This document shows positions 9,040 to 20,242 of a stretch of DNA of 64,000 nt, one piece after another. The stretch's first letter is position 1, and every line of letters begins with the position of its first letter. This DNA comes from Caballeronia insecticola (lineage in GTDB: Bacteria; Pseudomonadota; Gammaproteobacteria; Burkholderiales; Burkholderiaceae). The translations under genes and the position numbers were made by a program. Under the pieces are notes generated by a model. It searched no databases. It saw nothing but the letters and a program-made list of their open reading frames with translations, and had not been told where the DNA came from. The stretch is taken from NCBI RefSeq assembly GCF_000402035.1, contig NC_021287.1:1860001-1924000 (forward strand). The letters run 5' to 3'.

Positions 9040-9621
9040 ATGAAATTCCTGATGTTGGCGCTCACGAGCGCTGCCCTGATCGCAAACGCGCCGGCGTTCG
9101 CCCAGCCCCAGGCGCAGGCCGCGCACCCCACCGTGCTCTTCAAGACCACGCAAGGCGACATCAAGGTCGAGCTGTATCCCGAGAAAGCGCCGAAGACGGT
9201 CGCGAACTTTCTGGACTACGTGAAGTCCGGTCAATACAGCGGCACGATCTTTCATCGCGTGATTCCGGGCTTCATGATCCAGGGCGGCGGCTTCAACACG
9301 AGCTTCGCCGAGAAGCCCACGCGCGCGCCGATCCCGCTCGAAAGCAAGAACGGTCTGAAGAACGCCACCGGCACCCTCGCGATGGCGCGCACGAGCGACC
9401 CGAACTCGGCCACCGCCCAGTTCTTCATCAATACGGTCGATAATGCGGGTCTCGACTACCCGAGCCCGGACGGCAATGGTTATGCCGTGTTCGGCAAGGT
9501 CGTCGCGGGCATGGATGTCGTGAAGAAGATCGAAGGAAGCCCGACCACCACGCGCGGCCCGATGCAGGACGTGCCGCAGAAGCCGACCGTCATCGAGTCG
9601 GCGAGCGTGGTCTCGCAGTAA
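9040..9621 (+). CDS. ppiA: Periplasmic peptidyl-prolyl cis-trans isomerase (cyclophilin)
   Basis: Catalyses proline isomerisation during folding of exported proteins. 193 residues with signal peptide [20 protein letters not shown] and cleavage near AFA-QP. The cyclophilin core follows: [36 protein letters not shown] (catalytic Arg in FHRVIPGF), [20 protein letters not shown] and the closing [17 protein letters not shown]. It is one of two adjacent cyclophilins; the next gene is its cytosolic counterpart 61 nt downstream, suggesting an old tandem duplication with divergence in location. Confidence 0.95.
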   Translation: MKFLMLALTSAALIANAPAFAQPQAQAAHPTVLFKTTQGDIKVELYPEKAPKTVANFLDYVKSGQYSGTIFHRVIPGFMIQGGGFNTSFAEKPTRAPIPLESKNGLKNATGTLAMARTSDPNSATAQFFINTVDNAGLDYPSPDGNGYAVFGKVVAGMDVVKKIEGSPTTTRGPMQDVPQKPTVIESASVVSQ

Positions 9622-9682
9622 CGTCGAACAACCGGGCGGTGTCCCGTCGACGTCGCCCATCAACACACCGGAGAACATCATC

Positions 9683-10174
9683 ATGGTCGAACTGCATACG
9701 AACCACGGCGTCATCAAGCTCGAACTGGACGCCGAGAAGGCGCCGAAAACCGTCGAGAACTTTCTGAACTATGTGAAGAAGGGTCATTACGACAACACCG
9801 TGTTTCACCGCGTGATCGACGGCTTCATGATTCAGGGCGGCGGCTTCGAGCCGGGCATGAAGCAGAAGCCGACCGACGCGCCGGTCAACAACGAAGCCAA
9901 CAACGGCCTGACGAACGACAACGGCACGGTCGCGATGGCGCGCACCAACGACCCGCACTCGGCAACCGCGCAGTTCTTCATCAACGTGAAGGACAACGAC
10001 TTCCTGAACCACTCGTCGCCGACGCCGCAGGGCTGGGGCTACACCGTGTTCGGCCGCGTGGTCGAGGGCATGGACGTGGTCGAGAAGATCAAGAAGGTCA
10101 AGACGGGCTCGAAGGGCTTTCACCAGGACGTGCCGGTCGACGACGTGGTGATCGAAAAGGCCGTCGTGGTCTGA
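9683..10174 (+). CDS. ppiB: Cytosolic peptidyl-prolyl cis-trans isomerase (cyclophilin B)
   Basis: 163 residues with no signal peptide, starting [20 protein letters not shown]. Cyclophilin motifs: [56 protein letters not shown] ribosome-binding site GGAGAA lies 11 nt before the ATG. Typical PpiB length. It sits between ppiA and lpxH (11-nt gap to lpxH), so the three are probably one transcript; PpiB-LpxH-CysE adjacency is familiar in beta- and gammaproteobacteria. Confidence 0.97.
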   Translation: MVELHTNHGVIKLELDAEKAPKTVENFLNYVKKGHYDNTVFHRVIDGFMIQGGGFEPGMKQKPTDAPVNNEANNGLTNDNGTVAMARTNDPHSATAQFFINVKDNDFLNHSSPTPQGWGYTVFGRVVEGMDVVEKIKKVKTGSKGFHQDVPVDDVVIEKAVVV

Positions 10175-10185
10175 TCGCGGACTGC

Positions 10186-10995
10186 ATGATCGATACGAAA
10201 ACTTCTTTCGATCGCGAAGCAGCGGGTGCAGCGAAGAACGCGCGCCCGCTGTTTTTCATTTCCGACCTGCATCTCTCCGAGGCGATTCCGCGCACTGTCG
10301 CCGCGTTCGAGCATTTCATCGAAGTGACGGCGAACGAGGCGGATTCCGTCTTCATTCTCGGCGACCTGTTCGAATTCTGGATCGGCGACGACATTCTCGG
10401 CGCGCCCGACACCGACGAACGCGCACGCTTCGCACGCCGCATGGCGCGTCTCATGCACACGCTGTCCGAGCGCGGCATCGGGCTTTACGTGATGCATGGC
10501 AATCGCGATTTCCTGCTCGGCTCGCGCTTCATGAAAGATGCGGGCGCGCTGTTCCTGCCCGATCCGTTCGTCATCACCGCGTTCGGCCGGCGTATTGCGC
10601 TGGCGCACGGCGATGCGCTCTGCACCGCCGATCACGGCTATCAGCGATTTCGCGCACTCGCGCGCAACCGGTTCGCGCAGCGGCTCTTTCTGGCGCTGCC
10701 GCTCAGCACGCGTCTCGCGATCGGCCAGCGCATGCGCACGAAGAGCGAAGGCGCGCGCATGACGCACTCGCCGGTGACATCGGCGAAATACGACGTGACG
10801 AAGAAAGCCGTGTCCGCCCTCTTCGTCGGCAGCCGCACGAATACGCTGATTCATGGCCACACGCATCGTCCGGCGATGCATCGCGAAGTCGAAGGCGCGC
10901 GCTGGGTTTTGCCCGACTGGGAACTGGATATCGACCCGCCGCGCGGCGGCTATCTGCGGCTCGACGAAACCGGGCTGCGCGCGCTGCCGCTCTAA
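10186..10995 (+). CDS. lpxH: UDP-2,3-diacylglucosamine diphosphatase
   Basis: Hydrolyses UDP-2,3-diacylglucosamine to lipid X in lipid A synthesis at the inner face of the cytoplasmic membrane. 269 residues with the calcineurin-like metallophosphoesterase signature: ISDLHLSE (Asp27, His29), [31 protein letters not shown] and the closing [11 protein letters not shown]. Immediately downstream of ppiB. Its stop overlaps by 4 nt the end of convergent cysE. A second, more distant LpxH-like gene lies at 62834, so lipid-A function is assigned to this copy. Confidence 0.96.
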   Translation: MIDTKTSFDREAAGAAKNARPLFFISDLHLSEAIPRTVAAFEHFIEVTANEADSVFILGDLFEFWIGDDILGAPDTDERARFARRMARLMHTLSERGIGLYVMHGNRDFLLGSRFMKDAGALFLPDPFVITAFGRRIALAHGDALCTADHGYQRFRALARNRFAQRLFLALPLSTRLAIGQRMRTKSEGARMTHSPVTSAKYDVTKKAVSALFVGSRTNTLIHGHTHRPAMHREVEGARWVLPDWELDIDPPRGGYLRLDETGLRALPL

Positions 10996-11792
10996 AACTC
11001 GACCGACGCCGCGCGCACGTCCACCGGCTTGCCATCCATCGACGTGCACATGCGCTTGAGATCGATGAGCGCGGCGCCATCGGCGATATCGAGCGCCTCC
11101 ATGCGCGCGCCCAGCCGTTCGAGCGCGGCGACGATCTCATCGATACGCTGCGTCTGCGTCGAGGCGTGATCGATCAGCCCGTGAATCGCGAGCGACACCG
11201 GATCGTCCGCGTTCGGCGTGATGCCGTACGCGCAGAAGCCGCCGCCCGCCGGCTCGCCGGTCTTCTTCACGCCTGCCGCCGGCATGACGATGCGCGCCGG
11301 ATTGCCGACCGCCGTGCCGCCCGCCGGCACCGGCTTCACGACGACCGCGTTCGAGCCGATCTTCGCGTCGGCGCCGATCGTAAAGCCGCCGAGCACTTTC
11401 GCGCCCGCACCGACAATCACGCCGCGCTCGAGCGTCGGATGGCGCTTGGCGCCACGCGTGAGCGAGGTGCCGCCGAGCGTCACGCCCTGATAAATGGTGC
11501 AGTCGTCGCCGATCTCGGCCGTCTCGCCGATCACGACGCCCATGCCGTGATCGATGAACACGCGCCGCCCGAGCGTCGCGCCCGGATGGATTTCGATGCC
11601 GGTGAGAAAGCGCGCGATCTGCGACACGAACCGCGCGAGCCAGCGCCACTGTGCGCGCCAGCATGCGTGCGCGAAACGATGCAGGACGATCGCGTGCAGA
11701 CCGGGATAACAGGTGACGACTTCCCAGACGCTGCGGGCGGCGGGATCGCGCTCGCGGATGGCGGCGATGTCTTCGCGAAGTCGGTCGAACAT
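10992..11792 (-). CDS. cysE: Serine O-acetyltransferase
   Basis: Acetylates L-serine with acetyl-CoA, the committed step to cysteine. 266 residues starting [20 protein letters not shown]. The left-handed beta-helix hexapeptide region spans about residues 65-175: [20 protein letters not shown] (His of IDHGMG is catalytic in the family), [52 protein letters not shown]. The N-terminal helical domain is short, as in the ~260-residue class, and the C-terminus has an extra ~80-residue tail that may carry the regulatory end. Convergent with lpxH (4-nt overlap). Confidence 0.95.
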   Translation of the reverse strand: MFDRLREDIAAIRERDPAARSVWEVVTCYPGLHAIVLHRFAHACWRAQWRWLARFVSQIARFLTGIEIHPGATLGRRVFIDHGMGVVIGETAEIGDDCTIYQGVTLGGTSLTRGAKRHPTLERGVIVGAGAKVLGGFTIGADAKIGSNAVVVKPVPAGGTAVGNPARIVMPAAGVKKTGEPAGGGFCAYGITPNADDPVSLAIHGLIDHASTQTQRIDEIVAALERLGARMEALDIADGAALIDLKRMCTSMDGKPVDVRAASVEF

Positions 11793-11964
11793 GGCGATGT
11801 CTCGATGAAGGGGACGGGGCGCGCCGTTCCGTGCCGCCTATGCACGCATGAACACACGGCGGCTAAAGCACGGAACGCGCAAAGCTTATATCGGCTTGCG
11901 CCGTTTTTCGCCGATTGTAGGACGAGCGCGCCGAGTCTGCCCGATGCCCCCGATGCCAGCGCGG

Positions 11965-12825
11965 TCAGTCTTTTTTTGCGCGCAAAAGGATGTGCTTCGC
12001 GATGCCGCGCAGGATGTTTACCTCTTCGCGCTCGAGCCCCGAGCGCGCGAACAGCCGCCGCACACGCGACATCAGCTTTTTTGGATTGGCCGGATCGAGA
12101 AACTCCAGCTCGACGAGCGCGTCTTCGAGATGCGCGTACATTCCTTCGATTTCATCGCTCGACGCGCTGTTCTGCCCCGCCGTTCCGACGACGGCGAGCG
12201 GGCTCGCGGGCGCCTGAAACGCGAGCCGCAGTTCATAGGCGAGCACCTGCACGGCCTGCGCAAGATTGAGCGAGCTGTACGCGGGATTGGCCGGAATGTG
12301 CGCGAGCGCGCTGCAGCGCTCGACGTCCGCGTTCGATAACCCGGTGCGCTCGTTGCCGAACACGAGCGCGATGTCGCCGTGATGCACGAATTCGTGGGCG
12401 CGTTCGGCGAGCGCGCGCGGCGGCATTTGCGGCGGGCCGTACTCGCGCATGCGCGCGGTCAGCGCCACCGACCAGTGCACGCCGACGAGCGCATCCGCGA
12501 GCGTGTCGACGACGTGTGCGGACGCGAGCACGTCGTCGGCGCCGGAGGCCATCGCGATGGCTTCGGGCTCGTTCTTGACGTCGGGCACGCGCGGCGCGAC
12601 GAGGACGAGCCGCGCGAAGCCCATTGTCTTGAGCGCGCGCGCGGCCGCGCCGACATTGCCCGGATGACTCGGCTCGACGAGAATGAAGCGCGTCGACGTG
12701 AAGCCGCCGGTGGGCGTGGAGAGATCGTTGGATTCCAAGGCGTGGTTTGTGCTGACGTGGTTCGTGCTGAAATTGGATGCCGGGGTGGATGCGCGCGAGC
12801 CAGGCATCGCCGGCATGCTCGGCAT
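11965..12825 (-). CDS. trmJ: tRNA (cytidine/uridine-2'-O-) methyltransferase, TrmJ type
   Basis: SPOUT-class RNA ribose methyltransferase, in this subfamily acting on position 32 of tRNAs. 286 residues. After a ~42-residue low-complexity Ser/Thr/Asn leader the core begins TRFILVEPSHPGNVGAAARA. SPOUT knot motifs: FGNERTGLSNADVERC, HIPANPAYSSLNLAQAVQV. The C-terminal helical extension (YAHLEDALVELEFLDPANPK, MSRVRRLFARSGLEREEVNI) is typical of TrmJ. Start codons at residues 1, 4 and 7 are equally possible. The minus strand points away from suhB, which lies divergently 237 nt away; a trmJ/suhB pair is common. Confidence 0.92.
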   Translation of the reverse strand: MPSMPAMPGSRASTPASNFSTNHVSTNHALESNDLSTPTGGFTSTRFILVEPSHPGNVGAAARALKTMGFARLVLVAPRVPDVKNEPEAIAMASGADDVLASAHVVDTLADALVGVHWSVALTARMREYGPPQMPPRALAERAHEFVHHGDIALVFGNERTGLSNADVERCSALAHIPANPAYSSLNLAQAVQVLAYELRLAFQAPASPLAVVGTAGQNSASSDEIEGMYAHLEDALVELEFLDPANPKKLMSRVRRLFARSGLEREEVNILRGIAKHILLRAKKD

Positions 12826-13062
12826 CCCCGATTAATCCGCCATGTTAACGCGCTTTGCCCGCGCGGCCCAAGCGCGAGGCTTCGCGGCGACTTTCGGGTA
12901 AAATGAGCCCCTCGCGCGCCGCGAACGGTTTTCGCAGCATTTCGAACCTTCGCGCGGACGCCTCGCTCTTATTCAATTCGTCTTTCGTCGACATAGTCGT
13001 TGTCGCCCATTTTTTCGCCTGCGCCCGTTTCACCGTGCGCCGGCGGCTCAAGGATTTCGCTC

Positions 13063-13866
13063 ATGCATCCGATGCTCAATATCGCTGTCAAGGCCGCGCG
13101 CCGCGCCGGACAGATCATCAATCGCGCATCGCTCGATCTGGACCGCGTCCAGGTCAGCAAGAAGCAGCACAACGACTTCGTGACGGAAGTCGACAAGGCG
13201 TCCGAAGCCGCGATCATCGAGACGCTGCACACCGCCTACCCCGACCACTCGATCCTCGCCGAAGAATCCGGCGAAGACTACCGTGAATCCGAGTACCAGT
13301 GGATCATCGATCCGCTCGACGGCACGACCAACTTCATCCACGGCTTCCAGTATTACTGCGTGTCCATCGCGCTCGTGCACAAGGGCGTCGTGCAGCAGGC
13401 CGTCGTCTACGATCCGACCCGCAACGACCTTTTCACCGCCTCGCGCGGCCGCGGCGCGTATCTGAACGAGCGGCGTATTCGCGTCGGCAAGCTGGATCGT
13501 CTGTCGGATGCGCTGATCGGCACGGGCTTTCCGTTCCGCGACGGCCAGGGCCTCAACGCATACATGCGCCTCTTCAGCGAAATGACGCTCTCCTGCGCGG
13601 GCCTGCGCCGTCCGGGCGCGGCGGCGCTCGATCTCGCCAACGTCGCGGCCGGGCGGCTCGACGGTTTCTTCGAACAGGGCATCCATCCGTGGGACGTGGC
13701 GGCGGGAAGCCTCATCGTGACGGAAGCGGGCGGCCTTGTCGGCAACTACACCGGCGAATCCGACTTCCTGTTCCAGAACGAGATCGTCGCCGCGAATCCG
13801 AAGGTGTATGCGCAGATGGTCAAGGTTCTCGACATGTACTCGCGCACGCGCCTGACCGGCGAATAA
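13063..13866 (+). CDS. suhB: Inositol monophosphatase family protein SuhB
   Basis: Mg-dependent phosphatase active on inositol phosphates; in enterobacteria SuhB also joins rRNA antitermination complexes. 267 residues from [20 protein letters not shown]. Metal-binding motifs: EESGED, the signature [14 protein letters not shown] and the second aspartate loop [14 protein letters not shown]. The start at 13063 has an AAGGA Shine-Dalgarno; an upstream in-frame ATG (13000) would add 21 residues that are not family-like. Divergent from trmJ. Confidence 0.96.
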   Translation: MHPMLNIAVKAARRAGQIINRASLDLDRVQVSKKQHNDFVTEVDKASEAAIIETLHTAYPDHSILAEESGEDYRESEYQWIIDPLDGTTNFIHGFQYYCVSIALVHKGVVQQAVVYDPTRNDLFTASRGRGAYLNERRIRVGKLDRLSDALIGTGFPFRDGQGLNAYMRLFSEMTLSCAGLRRPGAAALDLANVAAGRLDGFFEQGIHPWDVAAGSLIVTEAGGLVGNYTGESDFLFQNEIVAANPKVYAQMVKVLDMYSRTRLTGE

Positions 13867-14059
13867 GCCGCATCGCGCGGTATTCACGGGGCGCGCTTCG
13901 GCGCGCCTCGTGCGTTTGACGTACGCCGCACCGAATCTGCACCGATCGCGAGGCTCCGATACAGTGCAATCTTTTGCCCGCGCGACCGCGGGCGAAACGC
14001 GCTCCCTTCCGCGCCGATTCGCAGTCTGCCGGCGCCCCGCGCCACCGCTCGGGCTCCCC

Positions 14060-15358
14060 ATGAAAAAAGGCTTCTATACGATCATCGCCGCGCAGTTCGT
14101 GTCGTCGCTCGCCGACAACGCGCTCCTGATCGCCGCGATCGCCATGCTCGCCGTCGTCCATTCGGCGCCGTGGGTCACGCCGCTGCTGCAAATCTTCTTC
14201 ACGATTTCCTATGTCGTGCTCGCGCCCTTCGTCGGCGCATTCGCCGATGCGATCCAGAAGCGCCACGTCATGTTCACGTCGAACGCGCTCAAGGCCGCCG
14301 GCTGCGCGATGATGATCGCCGGCGCCCATCCGATGATCGCGTACGGCGTGGTCGGCCTCGGCGCTGCCGCCTATTCACCGGCAAAATACGGCATCCTCAC
14401 CGAGCTTTTGCCGCCGCAAAAGCTGATCGCGGCGAACGCGTGGCTCGAATCGGCGACCGTCGGCTCGACGATTCTCGGCACTGTCATCGGCGGCGCGCTC
14501 GTGAGCCAGGTCGTCGGACAATGGGTCGCGCAGGCGCATCTTCCGTTCGTGAACACCGCCGCGCACGCCGCCCTCTTCGCCGTGATGCTCATTTATGCAT
14601 CGGCGGCGCTCATCAACGTGTTCATTCCCGATACCGGCGCGCGCTATCCGAATTTGCTGACCGAGCCGACGAAGCTCGTGCACGATTTCTCGCACTGCTT
14701 CAAGGTGCTCTGGAAAGACAAGCTCGCGCAGATCGCGCTGTGGGTCACGACGCTCCTCTGGGGCGCGGCCGTCACGTTGCAACTGCTCGTGCTCAAATGG
14801 GCCGACGCGAATCTCGGCCTGTCGCTGTCGAAGGCGGCGGTCTTGCAGGGTGTGACGGGCATCGGCATCGCGCTGGGCGCGGCGGCGGCGTCCGCGTGGA
14901 TCGTGCTGCGCCAGTCGCTCAAGGTGCTGCCGGTCGGCGTGCTGATCGGCGCGGTGTCGGTGGCAATGGCGTTCTACAACAAAGACCTGTTCCCGGATGG
15001 CGCGGGCGTGCAGATCGGTCCGCTGTTCGCGCCCGCGTACATCCTGATGGCCTATCCGCTAATGATCATACTGGGCGGGCTGTCGGGCTTTTTCATCGTG
15101 CCGATGAACGCGATTCTGCAGCATCGCGGCGCGACGCTGCTTTCCGCCGGACATTCCATCGCGGTGCAGAACTTCAACCAGAATCTGGCCGTTCTGGCGA
15201 TGCTCGGCGCCTACGCACTGCTTCTGACGACGAAGGTGCCGGTTCAATGGATCATCGTCATATTCGGCGTATTCGTGTGCCTGATGATGGCGCTCGCGAT
15301 GCGCCGCCACGCGCAAAACGAGCGTGAGGCCGATCTCGGCGCGCTGGTCGAGGAATGA
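14060..15358 (+). CDS. lplT: MFS transporter, lysophospholipid transporter (LplT) type
   Basis: Inner-membrane carrier of the major facilitator superfamily, about 12 hydrophobic segments over 432 residues. The start MKKGFYTIIAAQFVSSLADN and the following segments (LLIAAIAMLAVV, APFVGAFADAIQKRHVMF, AAYSPAKYGILTELLPPQKL, NAWLESATVGSTILGTVIGG) match LplT, which flips lysophosphatidylethanolamine into the cytoplasm for re-acylation. Here it is a stand-alone gene without the Aas acyltransferase domain beside it, so the substrate is a family-level inference. A longer frame from 13910 exists but lacks signature. Confidence 0.88.
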   Translation: MKKGFYTIIAAQFVSSLADNALLIAAIAMLAVVHSAPWVTPLLQIFFTISYVVLAPFVGAFADAIQKRHVMFTSNALKAAGCAMMIAGAHPMIAYGVVGLGAAAYSPAKYGILTELLPPQKLIAANAWLESATVGSTILGTVIGGALVSQVVGQWVAQAHLPFVNTAAHAALFAVMLIYASAALINVFIPDTGARYPNLLTEPTKLVHDFSHCFKVLWKDKLAQIALWVTTLLWGAAVTLQLLVLKWADANLGLSLSKAAVLQGVTGIGIALGAAAASAWIVLRQSLKVLPVGVLIGAVSVAMAFYNKDLFPDGAGVQIGPLFAPAYILMAYPLMIILGGLSGFFIVPMNAILQHRGATLLSAGHSIAVQNFNQNLAVLAMLGAYALLLTTKVPVQWIIVIFGVFVCLMMALAMRRHAQNEREADLGALVEE

Positions 15359-15552
15359 TCCTTGCTCGACGGTGTATTCTGGGTTCATGCCCCGGCGCCG
15401 GCGCGCGGGTTGCAAGGGAGAAAACGCCGGCAGCGGGGCGCGGGCCGCGTCGCGGCTTAGGCCGTGCGGCGGCGGTTCGCCGGGTCACGAAGTGGCGCGG
15501 TGGAGAACCCGGCGTCATTTATTCCTCGGCAACGTCAAAAAGGAGCAAGGAA

Positions 15553-15921
15553 ATGGGATTGTTCACACGTTCGACGCTCGACAGCAAAATCAATGGCGCA
15601 GCCAATATCGGCGAGCGCGCGGTGCGCGGTGCGAGCGACGCGGTCGATTCGGCCAGCGGCCAGTTGCGCAGTCTGCTGGACGATCTGGAAAGCTCGATCC
15701 ACAACGCGAAGGATATCGATGCCGACAAGCTGCGCAAGGAGTTGCAATCGAAGCTCAAGACCGCGCGTTCACAGTTGAACGGCGCGGGCGGCGCGTTGTC
15801 CGGCAAGCTCGGCGACGCCGCCGGTTATGCCGATGATTTCGTGCACGACAAGCCGTGGCACACGCTCGGCGCGGTGGCGGGCCTTGCGCTTCTGGTGGGG
15901 TTTCTCGCCGCGCGCGCGTAA
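15553..15921 (+). CDS. DUF883 (ElaB/YqjD-like) membrane-anchored protein
   Basis: 122 residues, starting MGLFTRSTLDSKINGAANIG with Shine-Dalgarno AAGGAG 7 nt upstream. The body is amphipathic helix (LRSLLDDLESSIHNAKDIDA, LRKELQSKLKTARSQL) and the C-terminus is one membrane anchor, PWHTLGAVAGLALLVGFLAA, ending RA. This tail-anchored layout is the hallmark of DUF883 proteins, of which E. coli YqjD and ElaB bind ribosomes at the membrane in stationary phase. Function here is inferred by family only. Followed by a strong hairpin. Confidence 0.85.
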   Translation: MGLFTRSTLDSKINGAANIGERAVRGASDAVDSASGQLRSLLDDLESSIHNAKDIDADKLRKELQSKLKTARSQLNGAGGALSGKLGDAAGYADDFVHDKPWHTLGAVAGLALLVGFLAARA

Positions 15922-15956
15922 CGCTTTCTTCTGATCTTCTTCCGATGTCGGAACTG

Positions 15957-16010
15957 GCCGCCGGATGACGGACGTTTGCTCGTCCGTTTATTCCGGCGGC
16001 TTGCTTCTTA
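15957..16010 (+). terminator. Large two-tier hairpin, probable terminator
   Basis: Outer arms GCCGCCGGA (15957-15965) and TCCGGCGGC (15992-16000) enclose inner arms ACGGACG and CGTCCGT with loop TTTGCT. It is followed by the T-rich TTGCTTCTTATT. Located 36 nt after the DUF883 gene. Confidence 0.65.
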
Positions 16011-16200
16011 TTGACGCTCAAGCGCCCGAGGCGCTCGGGCCGTCCCGCGCCGCACTCGTGCGAATCGTCCTATCCCATTCGACCGAGTCCGCCCGCGGCG
16101 CATGACAGGTTAAACTCATGCCCTATCGGTATCGGCTGATTCGCGGCTGGCGCACGTCGCGCCCGGCCGTTGAGTCACGCCGGCTCTCACAGCACGCAAG

Positions 16201-18918
16201 ATGGGCACTCACACGGCAACTCCCGACACATCCAGCGACACCGCCGCGCCGCTCGCGGACCTGTCGCATCACACGCCGATGATGCAGCAGTACCTCCGCA
16301 TCAAAGCGGAGCATCCCGGCACGCTCGTCTTCTATCGGATGGGCGATTTCTACGAGCTCTTCTTCGACGACGCCGAGAAGGCCGCGCGTCTGCTCGATCT
16401 CACGCTCACGCAGCGCGGCGCTTCGGGCGGCAATCCGATCCGCATGGCGGGCGTGCCGCATCACGCGTGCGAGCAATACCTCGCCAAGCTCGTGAAGCTC
16501 GGTGAATCGGTGGCGATCTGCGAACAGATCGGCGATCCGGCGACATCGAAAGGACCGGTCGAGCGCAAAGTGGTGCGCGTCGTCACGCCGGGCACGCTCA
16601 CCGACGCCGCCCTGCTCTCCGACAAAACCGACGTCTATCTGCTCGCGCTCTGCCCCGCGCACAACCGGCGCGGCGTGGTGACGAGCGTCGGCCTCGCGTG
16701 GCTCAACCTCGCGAGCGGCGCATTGCGGCTCGCGGAAGTCGCGCCCGCGCAAGTAAGCGCGGCGCTGGAACGCATCCGTCCGGCTGAGACGCTCGTCGCC
16801 GATTCCATTGCAGATTTGCAGTCGTCGCTCGGCTTGACCGCGCCGGGCGCCACCACGCGCGTGCCCGCGTGGCACTTCGACGTCGGTTCGGGCACGCAGC
16901 GTCTGCGCGAGCAACTCGATGTCGCGAGCCTCGACGGCTTCGGCGCGCAGATGCTCACATGCGCTTGCGGCGCGGCCGGCGCGCTGCTGCTCTACGCCGC
17001 CGCGACGCAAGGCCAGCAACTTCGCCACGTGCGCAGCCTGAAGGTCGAATACGAATCGGAATACATCGGGCTCGATCCCGCCACGCGGCGCAATCTCGAA
17101 CTCACCGAAACGCTGCGCGGCACCGAATCGCCGACGCTGTTTTCACTGCTCGACACCTGCTGCACGACCATGGGCAGCCGCTTGCTGCGTCACTGGCTGC
17201 ATCATCCACCGCGCGATGCGTCGGTGGCGCAAGGCCGTCAGCAGGCGATCGGCGCGCTGCTTGAGGCGCCTTCGGCCAGCGGCCTCGACACACTGCGCGC
17301 CGCATTGCGCCGGGTGTCGGATATCGAGCGCATCACGGGGCGTCTTGCGCTGCTGTCGGCGCGGCCACGCGATCTGTCGAGCCTGCGCGACACCTTCGCC
17401 ACGCTGCCCGACTTGCGCGCGCTCGTCGCCGGCGTGTCCGAGCATGCGTCGGCGCTGGCACGCGTCGCCGCTGCGCTCGAACCGCCGCACGAATGTCTCG
17501 ACTTGCTGAAGAGCGCCATCGCGCCCGAGCCCGCCGCGCTGATTCGCGACGGCGGCGTGATTGCGCGCGGCTACGATCCCGACCTCGACGAACTGCGCGA
17601 TATTTCGGAGAACTGCGATCAGTTCCTGATCGATCTCGAAGCGCGCGAGCGCACCCGCACGGGCATTGCGAATTTGCGCGTCGAGTACAACAAGGTGCAT
17701 GGCTTTTATATCGAAGTCACGCGCGGCCAGACCGACAAGGTGCCGGACGACTATCGCCGCCGCCAGACGCTCAAGAACGCCGAACGCTACATCACGCCGG
17801 AACTGAAGGCGTTCGAGGACAAGGCGCTTTCCGCGCAGGAACGCGCGCTCGCCCGCGAACGCGCGCTCTACGACACGCTGTTGCAGAACCTGCTGCCCTT
17901 CATCGCGGATTGCCAGCGCGTCGCAAGCGCGCTCGCGGAACTCGACCTTCTGTGCGCCTTCGCCGAACGCGCCCGCGCGCTCGACTGGGTCGCGCCGGAG
18001 TTCGCCGCGGATGCGGGCATCGATATCGAACAGGGACGGCATCCCGTGGTCGAGGCACAGGTCGAACAGTTCATCGCCAACGACTGTTGTCTGAGTCAGG
18101 AACGCAAGCTTCTGCTCATCACCGGCCCCAACATGGGCGGCAAGTCGACCTTCATGCGCCAGACCGCGTTGATCGCGCTGATGGCCTATGTCGGCAGCTA
18201 TGTGCCCGCGAAACGCGCACGCTTCGGCGCGCTCGATCGCATTTTCACGCGCATCGGCGCGGCCGACGATCTCGCGGGCGGACGCTCGACCTTCATGGTG
18301 GAGATGACGGAAGCCGCCGCAATTCTCAACGACGCGAGCGCGTCGAGCCTCGTGCTGATGGACGAAATCGGGCGCGGCACGTCGACCTTCGACGGCCTCG
18401 CACTGGCATGGGCCATCGCGCGGCATCTGCTCACGCATAACGCCTGCTACACACTCTTCGCGACGCATTACTTCGAGCTCACGCAATTGCCCGCCGAGTT
18501 CGCGCAGGCGGCGAACGTGCATCTGTCGGCGGTCGAGCACGATCACGGCATCGTCTTCCTGCACGCGGTGAGCGAAGGCCCTGCGAATCAGAGCTACGGT
18601 CTGCAGGTCGCGCAACTGGCGGGCGTGCCGTCCGCGGTGATCCGCGCGGCGCGCAAGCATCTCGTGCATCTGGAGCAGCAGTCGATCGGGCAGCCCACGC
18701 CGCAGTTCGATCTGTTCGCAAGCCAGCCGTATGCGCCGTACGAAGACGACGACAACACCGCCGACGAAGCCAGGAATAACGCGGCCGAAGCACCCGAGCA
18801 TCCGGTGCTGAACAAGCTGCGCGCGCTCGATCCGAACGACCTGCGTCCGCGCGACGCTCTCGAACTTCTCTTCGAACTGCATGAACTGGCGAGCGATCCG
18901 CCGGATGCCTCGCATTGA
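16201..18918 (+). CDS. mutS: DNA mismatch repair protein MutS
   Basis: Recognises base mismatches and small loops and starts methyl-directed repair. 905 residues, a full MutS1. The mismatch-wedge motif [11 protein letters not shown] places Phe50 and Glu52 of the F-x-E element near the N-terminus. The ATPase has Walker [14 protein letters not shown] (from residue 642), Walker [17 protein letters not shown] and the His switch [10 protein letters not shown]. The region between holds connector, lever and clamp domains. The C-terminal tail ([16 protein letters not shown]) is the dimer/tetramer domain. The next gene starts inside its last codons, implying translational coupling. Confidence 0.98.
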   Translation: MGTHTATPDTSSDTAAPLADLSHHTPMMQQYLRIKAEHPGTLVFYRMGDFYELFFDDAEKAARLLDLTLTQRGASGGNPIRMAGVPHHACEQYLAKLVKLGESVAICEQIGDPATSKGPVERKVVRVVTPGTLTDAALLSDKTDVYLLALCPAHNRRGVVTSVGLAWLNLASGALRLAEVAPAQVSAALERIRPAETLVADSIADLQSSLGLTAPGATTRVPAWHFDVGSGTQRLREQLDVASLDGFGAQMLTCACGAAGALLLYAAATQGQQLRHVRSLKVEYESEYIGLDPATRRNLELTETLRGTESPTLFSLLDTCCTTMGSRLLRHWLHHPPRDASVAQGRQQAIGALLEAPSASGLDTLRAALRRVSDIERITGRLALLSARPRDLSSLRDTFATLPDLRALVAGVSEHASALARVAAALEPPHECLDLLKSAIAPEPAALIRDGGVIARGYDPDLDELRDISENCDQFLIDLEARERTRTGIANLRVEYNKVHGFYIEVTRGQTDKVPDDYRRRQTLKNAERYITPELKAFEDKALSAQERALARERALYDTLLQNLLPFIADCQRVASALAELDLLCAFAERARALDWVAPEFAADAGIDIEQGRHPVVEAQVEQFIANDCCLSQERKLLLITGPNMGGKSTFMRQTALIALMAYVGSYVPAKRARFGALDRIFTRIGAADDLAGGRSTFMVEMTEAAAILNDASASSLVLMDEIGRGTSTFDGLALAWAIARHLLTHNACYTLFATHYFELTQLPAEFAQAANVHLSAVEHDHGIVFLHAVSEGPANQSYGLQVAQLAGVPSAVIRAARKHLVHLEQQSIGQPTPQFDLFASQPYAPYEDDDNTADEARNNAAEAPEHPVLNKLRALDPNDLRPRDALELLFELHELASDPPDASH

Positions 18919-20242
18919 GCGTGCTGTCGCCGTGTGCACGTCGGGCGTGTCGCGCCTGACGGGCGCGGCCACGATGTTCGCCGCGCTGCTGTGCGGCGCG
19001 GTAGCGCACGCGCACGCAGAGAGCCCGGCGCCGCTCGGCTTCGCGGTAATCGCGGACGCGCTCACCCGTTCCGCCGACGAAGCACCGGTGCGCCGCATGC
19101 TCGATGCCATCGCGCGCGAGGGCAATGTCGCGTTCATCGTCTATGACGGAAACATCAAGGGCGGCAGCGAGGCATGTCGCGACGGCATTTATCAATCGCG
19201 GCGCGACTTGCTGGACACGTCGCGCACGCCGCTCGTGCTGCTGCTCGGCCAGCACGACTGGGCCGATTGCGCTCAGGCACACACGGGCGCATACGATCCG
19301 GTCGAGCGGCTCGATTTCGTCCGCCAGTTGTTCTTCGCCGATGCAAGCGCGCTCGGACAAACGCCGCTCACACTGTCGCGCGAAAGCGATGTCGCGCGTT
19401 TTCGCAACTTCCGCGAGATCGTGCGGTGGCAGGCGCAGGGTATCGCGTTCATCGGGCTGAACGCGCCGAGCCCGAACAATCATTATCTGACCGCGGGCGG
19501 GCGCAATGGCGAGTTCGAGGATCGCGCTGTTGCGACCACGTTCTGGCTCGAACATGCGGCAGAATCCGCGCGGCGTACGGACATGCGCGCGCTCGTCATC
19601 CTGCTTCAGGGCGATCCGGATTTCTCGCGTTACGAGCGACGCGAACGCTTTGCATGGCTGCGCTTCTCGCGCTCGAATCAGCCGCGTGACGGCTTTCTCG
19701 AACTCAAGCGCAGCCTCGTGAAGGCGGCGGAGGCGTTCCGTGGGCCGGTCATCGTGATTCACGGCACCGAGGCGCAGGAGCCGAACGGCTTTCATATCGA
19801 TCAACCATTGCGCAATGACAAAGGCCTGATCGTCACGAATCTCACGCGCGTCGCGATTGCGTTTGCGAAGCCGCAATCGCAATGGCTCGAAGTACAGAGC
19901 GATGCGCAATGGCATCCGCCGTTTCGGCTGCGCGTGCGTAACGTACGCGATGTGCGCGATGTGCGCGCGGGCGAAACGATCGCGCCCGCGTCCGAGGCGC
20001 CTGCGATGCCCTATCCGTCTTCGATGCCGTCGTCGATACCGTCTTCGTCGCCCTCTGCCCCGCCGTCGGCGATGCCTCGCAACGACCTGCCCGAGTCGCT
20101 GCCGGCGCCGCCCACGATGCCGTTGCCGGCCTCCGATCTTCCGCCGCTTCTCACGCCGCGCGAGTCCCGTCCGCCGATCCTTCCGGTGCCGGCCTCGGGC
20201 GTGCAGAACGGCAGCAGCGGCACCGGCGGCAGCGGGCAATAA
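18905..20242 (+). CDS. Unrecognised exported protein with Pro/Ser-rich tail (possible phosphoesterase-like fold)
   Basis: 445 residues. The start at 18905 lies inside the mutS end (14-nt overlap); another ATG 8 codons earlier overlaps further. Signal peptide: [18 protein letters not shown]. The body contains [67 protein letters not shown] and VIVIHGTEA; the D-x(n)-GQHDW-(n)-GLN-(n)-HGT order resembles degenerated calcineurin-like phosphoesterases, but metal ligands are not clearly complete. From about residue 365 the tail is low-complexity Pro/Ser/Met. I know similar unannotated proteins behind mutS in Burkholderia, but no function. Ends at a bidirectional terminator. Confidence 0.75.
   Translation: MPRIERAVAVCTSGVSRLTGAATMFAALLCGAVAHAHAESPAPLGFAVIADALTRSADEAPVRRMLDAIAREGNVAFIVYDGNIKGGSEACRDGIYQSRRDLLDTSRTPLVLLLGQHDWADCAQAHTGAYDPVERLDFVRQLFFADASALGQTPLTLSRESDVARFRNFREIVRWQAQGIAFIGLNAPSPNNHYLTAGGRNGEFEDRAVATTFWLEHAAESARRTDMRALVILLQGDPDFSRYERRERFAWLRFSRSNQPRDGFLELKRSLVKAAEAFRGPVIVIHGTEAQEPNGFHIDQPLRNDKGLIVTNLTRVAIAFAKPQSQWLEVQSDAQWHPPFRLRVRNVRDVRDVRAGETIAPASEAPAMPYPSSMPSSIPSSSPSAPPSAMPRNDLPESLPAPPTMPLPASDLPPLLTPRESRPPILPVPASGVQNGSSGTGGSGQ

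Noticed and set aside
17143..19137. 664-codon frame antisense to mutS
   Set aside because: Shadow of mutS; Arg/His/Val-rich with no domain pattern.
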